Below, piece after piece: positions 46,340 to 52,940 of a stretch of DNA of 64,000 nucleotides. Numbering within the stretch: position 1 is the stretch's first letter; each line of letters starts with the position of its first letter. Below the pieces are notes generated by a model. That model did not search any database. It was not told the DNA's origin and worked only from the letters and a program-made list of their open reading frames with translations. A program made the translations under genes and the position numbers. This DNA is from Stigonema ocellatum SAG 48.90 = DSM 106950 (GTDB lineage: Bacteria; Cyanobacteriota; Cyanobacteriia; Cyanobacteriales; Nostocaceae): assembly GCA_016903675.1 (NCBI GenBank), contig JADQBA010000022.1, forward strand, positions 1 through 64,000. Reading direction: 5' to 3'.

Positions 46340-46372
46340 AGAAACCCGGTTTCTTAAAGAAACCGGGTTTCT
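46340..46372. repeat. 33-bp AACCCGGTTTCTT palindrome
   Basis: AGAAACCCGGTTTCTT (46340-46355) followed by its inverse around a single central base, perfect. Same family as 35522-35550 and 52820-52874. Confidence 0.85.
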
Positions 46373-46521
46373 AAAGATTTGACTTTTCACAATTCAAATA
46401 GCAAAAGTCCTTTTTTAGACGGCTGTACAACAGTGTCTGGTAACTTTTTGTTATAGTTTTGTCATCATCATTACTTAGCATAAATGGTATAATTTGTAAG
46501 AATATCTATTAACCTCCAACC

Positions 46522-47394
46522 TTGGCATACGACAATACTTGTAAATATTTAGCTGAAACATATGCTGCTAATTTTGTCCGTTGGTTACTGGCAGTTGACT
46601 CTGCTAATGTTCGTGTTTTAAAACCAGAAATCATCCCCGAACCCATCCGTTCTGATGCGCTGATTCTCCTGCAAATCAACAATAAAATTCTGCACCTAGA
46701 ATTTCAAACCTTGCCTTATTCCGACCCACCCATTCCTTACCGGATGCTCAAATACTGGACGCTCTTGTACGGAAAATACTGGTGTGATATTGAACAAGTA
46801 GTGATCTTTTTAAAAGAAACAACCTCTGAGCTAGTCTTCGAGGATAAATTTGAACACCACAATACCAGACATTCCTATCGCGTTATCCGACTTTGGGAAG
46901 AAGATCCCGCTCAGTTTCTCCGAGATCCCGCTCTTTTACCCTTAGCCAGTTTGACCCGTAGCAATCAGCCAAGAACTTTGTTAGAGCAAGTCGCACGCCA
47001 AGTCGCTATTCTAGAAGAACCAGCGCAACAACAAAATATTGCAGCAGCAGCTGAGATACTGGCTGGTTTGCGATTTGAACAAACCCTAATTCGTCAGTTA
47101 TTTCGAGAGGAACTTATGAAAGAATCAGTTGTTTATCAAGATATCCTGCAAAAGGGAATAGCTCAAGGACAGCAGCAAGGTTTACAGCAAGGTTTACTGC
47201 AAGGTCTACAGCAAGGAGAGGCGCTGGTAATTATCCGCTTACTCACACGACGCTTTGGAATACTTACTCGTGATCTGGAGCAGAGAATTCATACCCTATC
47301 CATCACCCAGTTAGAGGCGTTGATTGACGCACAGCTAGATTTTTCCTCAGTAGAAGATTTAGTCACCTGGTTAGAAGGGGAAGTAGCTGTATAG
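46522..47394 (+). CDS. Rpn-type PD-(D/E)XK nuclease / DUF4351 protein
   Basis: 290 residues starting at TTG (MAYDNTCKYLAETYAANFVR), the usual N-terminus of this family. The nuclease-like core has the Asp in PIRSDALILLQ and Glu-x-Gln in LHLEFQT. Then RMLKYWTLLYGKYWCDIEQV, a helical part, a Gln/Gly repeat (QGQQQGLQQGLLQGLQQG) and a C-terminal DUF4351 helix pair (RFGILTRDLEQRIHTLSITQ). Rpn proteins are recombination-promoting nucleases, many in number in filamentous cyanobacteria. It heads a repeat-rich accessory stretch. Confidence 0.9.
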   Translation: MAYDNTCKYLAETYAANFVRWLLAVDSANVRVLKPEIIPEPIRSDALILLQINNKILHLEFQTLPYSDPPIPYRMLKYWTLLYGKYWCDIEQVVIFLKETTSELVFEDKFEHHNTRHSYRVIRLWEEDPAQFLRDPALLPLASLTRSNQPRTLLEQVARQVAILEEPAQQQNIAAAAEILAGLRFEQTLIRQLFREELMKESVVYQDILQKGIAQGQQQGLQQGLLQGLQQGEALVIIRLLTRRFGILTRDLEQRIHTLSITQLEALIDAQLDFSSVEDLVTWLEGEVAV

Positions 47395-47484
47395 ATATAT
47401 CTATGCACATTTATGCAATTCGAGCGAAAATACCCAGATAAATGTAGTTTGACATGGGAGAAAAAATGAGGTATGATATAGATG

Positions 47485-47760
47485 TTTACCTCCTTCCGAG
47501 TCCGCCTAGCCAATTGGAAAGCACGTTCGGTTGCATGTAGGTAAATTGTGTCTTCGGACACTAATAACATTTGCCCGTGTTAACAGGACACGAATGGTTA
47601 CGTCTTTTGGTCTGCTTGCCAGCATAGCGGGCAAGCAGGGACTTCTGGACAACTCAATTAATTGAGGTTATTCGAGGTTGGTGGGAATCCAACGGGAAAT
47701 GATACGGTATCCGTTGCCGTATCTAGGTCGGAAAATCGCGTCAAACCTAGTTTATCTAGG
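47485..47760 (+). ncRNA. Candidate large structured RNA with at least eight helices
   Basis: No ORF, but successive perfect helices: TTTACCT/AGGTAAA (47485-47491 with 47539-47545) enclosing TCCGCCTAGCCAATTGG; GTGTC-TTCG-GACAC (47548-47561, a UUCG tetraloop); CGTGT/ACACG (47576-47592); CTGCTTGCC/GGCAAGCAG (47612-47638); CTCAATTAATTGAG (47653-47666); GTTGG/CCAAC (47677-47693); GATACGG/CCGTATC (47701-47723); CCTAG/CTAGG (47746-47760). Strand is unproven, but UUCG with C-G closing favours plus. The layout recalls HEARO (OMEGA guide) RNAs; no IscB-like gene lies nearby. Alternatives: a different large RNA class, or a cluster of DNA palindromes. Confidence 0.55.
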
Positions 47761-47824
47761 CTTGCCGAGATTTGCCCAGATTTAAATTAACGGTTTAGTT
47801 AGGAGATCAAAACAGGAACTAACG

Positions 47825-47939
47825 TAGTAGTCTGGCTAGTCAACTTTGATGGGTTTGTAGTAGTCCTGAGTCCTCAAAAATACGAGGACTTAGGACTACT
47901 ACGAACAAATCATTAGACGTTCGGTTGCCAGACTACTAG
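47825..47939. mobile_element. MITE family copy C
   Basis: Starts TAGTAGTCTGGC and ends GTTGCCAGACTACTA. The central stem GTAGTAGTCCTGAGTCCTC pairs with its partner with one G-U. Relative to copies A and B it is inverted. Its right end lies exactly where the 5' part of the following PD-(D/E)XK gene is missing. Confidence 0.8.
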
Positions 47940-47940
47940 T

Positions 47941-48389
47941 TCTGGCGACAGCATGGCGAACCATTGTTAAAAACTACCGGATACCATGAAGTCGCGCCCC
48001 ATATAGTACTCATGGCATTTTTACATCGCGTCGTTAATGGTGGTGGAATACTGGAACGTGAATATGCGATTGGTAGTGACCGCATGGATTTATGTTTAAG
48101 ATATGGTTCTACTATTTTAGGGATAGAATTAAAAGTATGGCGCGGTAAAAAGGGCGACCCCCAAGCTGATAGCGCAGCGTTAGCGAGTCTTCTCCCAAGG
48201 GGAGACGCCAAGGGCGAACGAGCGTCTGGTCTTGAACAATTGGATTCATACTTAGCGCGATTGGCGGTAGATTTTTGCTGGTTATTTGTATTCGACCGTC
48301 GTGAAAAAGCACCTCCAATTGAAGAACGTTTATCAACCCAATTTGTTTCCACAAAAAATCAACGTTCTATTACTGTTTTTCGCGCTTAG
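47941..48389 (+). pseudogene. 5'-truncated PD-(D/E)XK nuclease domain gene
   Basis: The frame can be read from 47940 (FWRQHGEPLLKTTGYHEVAP) but an in-frame TAG from the MITE end precedes it and no N-terminal part exists. What remains is the C-terminal nuclease domain usual in AAA-ATPase proteins: LEREYAIGSDRMDLCLRYG, then ILGIELKVW (Asp and Glu-x-Lys), and GLEQLDSYLARL. Between DPQAD and GLEQLD about 25 residues come from an inserted GC-rich repeat (48170-48230, CCCAAGGGGAGACGCC core). A TTG at 47964 could start a shorter product, but it would lack the ATPase part. Confidence 0.75.
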
Positions 48390-48448
48390 GAGGACTTTAC
48401 GTAGCAAGTCATTCAAAAGGATATTTCATCTGTGTTAGGGTGTGAGAA

Positions 48449-48894
48449 GTGATTCCAGAATTTGATGAAAATGGTAATTTACCACCAGGTGTGCATTTTT
48501 GCGAATGGGAGGAGTTTGTAGAGAGATTTGGGAATAATTTCAAGAGACAGCGAATGATAAATGGTTTAGAACTGGCAATGACGCAATTAAAAGCAGCAGA
48601 TGTAGAACAATTTACATAAATGGCAGTTTTGTTACCAGTGAACCAAACCCGAATGATTTTGATGCTTGTTACGATAATGACACTGTAGATATGGATTATC
48701 TTAGAAAGAATGCTCCGAGATTAATTAATAGTTTTGATCGACAAGCACAAAAATATAAATATAAAGGGGAAAATTTTCGTTCAGATGAGCCAGTTGGTGA
48801 TTTAGGTTTAAACTCCTTTGAATTTTTCCAGCGCGATAGAATGCAAAATAGAAAGGGAATTATTGCTATTGATTTGGTGAGGTGGGAACCATGA
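48449..48894 (+). pseudogene. DUF6932-like nucleotidyltransferase-fold gene with a frameshift
   Basis: GTG at 48449 begins VIPEFDENGNLPPGVHF and runs to KAAD, then stops at 48617. From 48601 another frame continues the family without a break (CRTIYINGSFVTSEPNPNDF DAC), ending at 48894. One lost G near 48598 (GCAGCA-GATGT for GCAGCAGGATGT) restores KAAGCRTIYINGSF. The GSF...DFD pattern matches the nucleotidyltransferase GSx...DxD motif. The stop overlaps the XRE gene's ATG (ATGA). Either a true pseudogene or one sequencing error. Confidence 0.75.
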
Positions 48895-49418
48895 TTAAAA
48901 ATGAAAAACAGTATGAATATAGCAAAGAGTGTGCTAGAAAATTTGAATATTCTATAGCCGTAGTCGAACAAGACGAAGCATGGAAGCTAAAAGATCCTGA
49001 AGGCTGGCAGCTTGATATTGATGTTAAAAAGTCTCATTTAATGGCTTTACAAGAGGAAATCACTGAATATGAAAAGCTAACGAATTGCGACAAAAATAAA
49101 CCAATTAAAATTCCTGTTGAAAATTTCAATAAACTCCCAGATGTATTAATAAAAGCTAGAATAGCTGCAAAAATGAGCCAAAAAGAACTGGCTGATATTT
49201 TAGGTATTGAAGAAGACAAAATAAAAGAGTGTGAAAATAAAGATTATCAATGCGCCAGTTTTGGCGAAATCCTCCAAGTAAGTGCAGCATTAGGAGTGGA
49301 GTTTGACAATGCATTTATTCAGGTAGATTTTGATGAAATAGAAGCAGGTAAAAGAAGTGCAGACAAATGGCGTAAATGGCGAGAAGAAAGGACGAATCTA
49401 AAATATAAAGCTTCATAA
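48891..49418 (+). CDS. XRE-family HTH protein, antitoxin-like
   Basis: 175 residues from ATG 48891; a GTG at 48882 would add three residues. The HTH domain (about 87-145) has LIKARIAAKMSQKELADILG and EDKIKECENKDYQCASFGEI. An N-terminal helical domain precedes it, and the C-terminus ends in a basic helix (KRSADKWRKWREERTNLKYK). It overlaps the DUF6932-like gene by four bases, the usual layout of an antitoxin following its toxin-like partner. Confidence 0.85.
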   Translation: MIKNEKQYEYSKECARKFEYSIAVVEQDEAWKLKDPEGWQLDIDVKKSHLMALQEEITEYEKLTNCDKNKPIKIPVENFNKLPDVLIKARIAAKMSQKELADILGIEEDKIKECENKDYQCASFGEILQVSAALGVEFDNAFIQVDFDEIEAGKRSADKWRKWREERTNLKYKAS

Positions 49419-49472
49419 ATACTCAATAAATATTATATCCAAAAAAGTCAAAATTAAAGGTTGAAAAGGGGA

Positions 49473-49671
49473 CTAGTGACTCTGAAGTTCCTCTTCTGGC
49501 AGTGGTTCAAAGAAAGCATCGCCGAGTTGTCCTTTCAATAAACCAGGGGTGCGGGGTTGTGTACGTTCTTGACTTAAACAAGCGTCGAAAGTAGTGAATT
49601 AGGTCATAAAGTTCTGCTAGTTTATCTTCGGGGATGTCTTGCAGTTCTTGGACAATCTTCTGGATCAGCAT
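49473..49671 (-). pseudogene. Frameshifted small antitoxin-like gene (DUF2281-like)
   Basis: ATG 49671 starts MLIQKIVQELQDIPEDKLAE LYDLIHYFRR; then the frame is lost near 49575-49585. In another frame the rest continues as LSQERTQPRTPGLLKGQLGD AFFEPLPEEELQSH and stops at 49473-49475. Together they give one typical cyanobacterial antitoxin-like protein of about 65 residues. No toxin gene follows it. 49676-50028 has no gene except a palindromic repeat. Confidence 0.75.
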
Positions 49672-49825
49672 AAGTCAAATATTGTTAAGCTTACTGGTAT
49701 TATACAGAAGTTTACAGGTGAATTCCGTATCGTTCAAGGAATCGGATGTGTAAATAATTTTGTGTAGGTACTTACAAGACAGCCGCCCACTAACCGTTGC
49801 TGAATCACGCGGATGAACGTCATCT

Positions 49826-49853
49826 GTAGAGACGCGATTAATCGCGTCTCTAC
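49826..49853. repeat. 28-bp GTAGAGACGCGATTAATCGC palindrome, third copy
   Basis: Perfect palindrome identical to the copy at 7618-7645, lying between the broken antitoxin and the tandem kinase gene. Confidence 0.9.
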
Positions 49854-50028
49854 AAAAATCGTGTTTGTACAAAAAACCAATTTCATATCCAAATTCAGCA
49901 ACGCCGTTTCTTTAATATGTTGCTAGAGGCGTCAGCCGCTAGTTGGAGGCTCATATCTTGCAGCCCTAACATATAGTTGTGTTTATTTACGCGGACTTAC
50001 TTAAGCTGAAACTTTACTGATTCAAACG

Positions 50029-52416
50029 TTATTGTGCTTTTTTTAGACCTTCTTTTGCTTCTTTGTAGTCTGGTTTGATAGCAAGGGCTTTCTGGAAGGC
50101 TTCTTTAGCTTTTTTAGGGGATTTCTTCAACAGAAGATTACCTTTGTTAGTCCAAGCAACATAGTGTTCTTTGTTTTGTTGAATTGCGTTTTCAAATGCA
50201 TCGAGCGCATCCTCTAGTTTCTGTAATTCTAATAACGATTCACCTTTATTATTCCAGGCATCACCACAATCTTCATGAGCTTCGGGATACTGGGAAGAAC
50301 AAGCTAACTTAATAGCTTTGTCATAGTCTTGAAGTGATTCTTTATATCGCTGTGAACGCTCTTCAGGATTGCCAGACCCCAACCCCAAACCATAGTTAGC
50401 GTTTCCAAGACAAAGCCAAGATCGAGAGGGATGAAAAGCACTGTCCAAGGAATTAGGATCAATGCGAACCGCTTGTTTACAAACACCTAACTGCTCTGGG
50501 AATTTTTGAATTTTACCATAAGCATAGCCTTGAGCAACCAAAATTTCTGGAGTATCTGGTGCCTTTTCTAAGGCTTGATCAAATTTTTTGATCGCGTCCT
50601 CATAGTTACGGTTGTTATTTGATACCAACCCTTCGTTGAAAAGATTTTCTAGTTGTTCTTTCTCTTGTAACCTTATAAAAATAAAACAGAGAAGACTTAT
50701 GCTAAATACACCAAGTATGACGAAGACCAGCTTGAATTTTACAATTTGCCGCAACCACCAATTATTTAGATCATCTAGATCCTTGAGAACATCTTGTGCG
50801 GATTGGTAGCGTTCCGTTGCTTGAAAGCGCACCATCTTATTGAGGATTTTTGCTAACTTTGGGCTAACCTGAGCTTTATTTTGCCATATAACCTGATTCT
50901 GTGCATCTGTCGGTAATTGGTCCGGCAATTCTCCTGTTAAAGCTTGGATAGCTGTCATACCCAAAGCATAGATATCGCTACAAAGTTGCAGTTTATTTTT
51001 AAGTTGTTCGGGAGGCATATATCCATGACTCCCGCCTGGGTTGATAAGTATTTTTTGACGATGATCAATCTCTAAATTAATAATTTGCTTGAATGCGGCA
51101 AAATCAATGAGAATAATTTTGCCATCCTGCTTTCGATGAATTAAGTTAGAAGGCTTAATATCACCGTGAATGACACCATGCTGATGGATAAATGTTAATG
51201 CCTGTAAAACATCCTTCAACAAATTAATGACTTCTTCTTCCTGTAAGCGATCGCCTTCTTTAATCTGCTTGCTGAGAACCTCACCCTCGATAAATTCATA
51301 AACCAAATAGAATTCTTGATTGTTCTGAAAGTGATTCAAAAATCGTGGAATTTGCTCGTGATGAGGTAATCCTTCTACAGTTCTAACCTCAGTTGCAAAG
51401 CGACTTTGTGCCTCTTGCCAAATCTGCTGCCTGTTGACTTTCAGCTTAAGTTGTTTAATAATGCAGTTAGGTTGATAGGCACGTTGCGGATCTTCCGCCA
51501 AATATGTATGACTACATCCTCCTCCACCCAAGTAGGTTTTGATGTTGTAGCGTTGGTTGAGTGTTTGACCCAACATAGTGAGGGGTTCTAGGTCACAAAG
51601 AACATCAGCTGCTCTTTCATAGCGCTCTTCACATTTAGGGCGCACCATTTTGTCTAAAATTTCCTTGAAGCCTGGGCTAACCTGCTCTCCGTTCCAGATA
51701 ATTTCGTCTAGTTGATTCTTCTGGGGTATTCTTCCTGTTAAAAGTACGAACCCTGTTATACCCAAAGCATGTATATCACTGGCAAATCTTGGTCTTCCGT
51801 TACATTGTTCTGGCGGCATATAGTCAGGTGTACCAATAGCTATTGTTGGATTGGTCTGCCCTTGAGCATTTGTGGTACTGACTTCTTTAACTGCGCCAAA
51901 GTCAATGAGAAAAATTCTATTATCGCACCTCCTTCTGATTAAGTTAGCAGGTTTAATATCGCGATGGATGACGTTTTGTCGATAAAGATAATCTAATACT
52001 TTTAAAACATCAGACAAAACTTCAATAACTTGTGTCTCACTAAAAAGCCGAGTTCTTAGTTCTTCATGCAGATTCTCACCTTTAATATATTCCTGAACCA
52101 AATAGAATCTTTGATTTTCCTGAAAGTCATCATAAAGTTGTGGGATTTGCTGGTTATCTTTTCCTAAACGACGCATCACCTCTGCTTCTTGACGGAAGCG
52201 TTCTTGTGCCATCCTTAAAACCTCTGAACTATTCATCAGGGGTCTGAGGTATTTGAGCAGACGAACACGCTCTGGCTCTGGCTCTGGTGATTGTGTATCT
52301 TCCGCTAGATAGGTTTCGCCAAATCCTCCCCGAGCAAGGAAGCTGATGATTCTATAGCGTCCATTTATGATATCACCGGGTTGATGTTCCATATAGCGTG
52401 GTGAAGTTATTGACAT
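50029..52416 (-). CDS. Tandem Ser/Thr kinase with membrane anchor and TPR domain
   Basis: 795 residues. First kinase domain about 18-270: ARGGFGETYLAED, HRDIKPAN, DFGAVK, complete. Second domain about 285-550: GGGGCSHTYLAED, Lys in CIIKQLK, but HGDIKPSN and DFAAFK, so the Arg of HRD is Gly and the Gly of DFG is Ala; catalytic Asp and metal Asp remain. One membrane helix (about 560-582, FVILGVFSISLLCFIFIRL) is followed by TPRs (about 595-795). The second domain may be a slow kinase or regulator of the first. No neighbours on the same strand. Confidence 0.93.
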   Translation of the reverse strand: MSITSPRYMEHQPGDIINGRYRIISFLARGGFGETYLAEDTQSPEPEPERVRLLKYLRPLMNSSEVLRMAQERFRQEAEVMRRLGKDNQQIPQLYDDFQENQRFYLVQEYIKGENLHEELRTRLFSETQVIEVLSDVLKVLDYLYRQNVIHRDIKPANLIRRRCDNRIFLIDFGAVKEVSTTNAQGQTNPTIAIGTPDYMPPEQCNGRPRFASDIHALGITGFVLLTGRIPQKNQLDEIIWNGEQVSPGFKEILDKMVRPKCEERYERAADVLCDLEPLTMLGQTLNQRYNIKTYLGGGGCSHTYLAEDPQRAYQPNCIIKQLKLKVNRQQIWQEAQSRFATEVRTVEGLPHHEQIPRFLNHFQNNQEFYLVYEFIEGEVLSKQIKEGDRLQEEEVINLLKDVLQALTFIHQHGVIHGDIKPSNLIHRKQDGKIILIDFAAFKQIINLEIDHRQKILINPGGSHGYMPPEQLKNKLQLCSDIYALGMTAIQALTGELPDQLPTDAQNQVIWQNKAQVSPKLAKILNKMVRFQATERYQSAQDVLKDLDDLNNWWLRQIVKFKLVFVILGVFSISLLCFIFIRLQEKEQLENLFNEGLVSNNNRNYEDAIKKFDQALEKAPDTPEILVAQGYAYGKIQKFPEQLGVCKQAVRIDPNSLDSAFHPSRSWLCLGNANYGLGLGSGNPEERSQRYKESLQDYDKAIKLACSSQYPEAHEDCGDAWNNKGESLLELQKLEDALDAFENAIQQNKEHYVAWTNKGNLLLKKSPKKAKEAFQKALAIKPDYKEAKEGLKKAQ

Positions 52417-52661
52417 TTTTCAATCTTGGAACTGAGGGATCTATATCGTTTCACTGCTACTCCCTAACCTCTACAAGATTACCTATCTTCATCAGGCGCG
52501 TCCTTGGCTCAGGAGCGGTTCATTAAGTATTCTATCCTAGGGAAACGCAAGCGCAGCGAACCGGCGGGACAGAAGTCATTGGCTGGGTAGGTTAACTGGC
52601 TCACAAGTATGAGATGTGACTTTTCTAGGTTTTTCGTCAAGTTAAAAAAAATTAACTAAAA

Positions 52662-52703
52662 TATACACAGTGTAGATAATACGTCTGAATTATACACTGT
52701 GTA
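52662..52703. promoter_or_regulatory. Pair of TACAC-n-GTGTA palindromes upstream of the TPS operon
   Basis: TACACAGTGTA (52664-52674) and TACACTGTGTA (52693-52703) are each palindromes around one base and are inverted copies of each other, 29 bases apart. They lie about 240 bp before the TpsA start in otherwise AT-rich DNA. This looks like a two-site operator; the regulator is unknown. Confidence 0.5.
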
Positions 52704-52819
52704 GTAGTATTTGACAACACCATCCTTGAATTTGCACTAACCTAATTTTTGTAGTATTTATAAGGATGATTCTTGTCCTCAGTATCTATAGCAGTCTTAA
52801 ATGATGGACGAACCAAGAG

Positions 52820-52874
52820 AAACCCGGTTTCGCAGTAGGGGCGTATTGCAATACGCCCCTACGAAACCGGGTTT
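52820..52874. repeat. Palindrome nested inside another palindrome
   Basis: Outer arms AAACCCGGTTTCG (52820-52832) and CGAAACCGGGTTT (52862-52874) enclose a perfect 28-bp inner palindrome (52835-52862, GTAGGGGCGTATTG and inverse). The two belong to different repeat families. Lies 67 bp before the TpsA ATG. Confidence 0.85.
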
Positions 52875-52940
52875 GGTGAGGACTAGTCAGTTTGGAATTA
52901 AAATAGGATTGCGATCCAAGCTATTGTGTATCCAAATCGA

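Noticed and set aside
47677..47723. Cobalamin riboswitch
   Set aside because: GGTGGGAATCC looks similar to part of the motif, but the B12 box is absent and no cobalamin or transport gene follows.
47485..47790. Group II intron or tmRNA
   Set aside because: No domain V-like hairpin, no GTGYG start, no tag-peptide frame and no maturase gene were seen.
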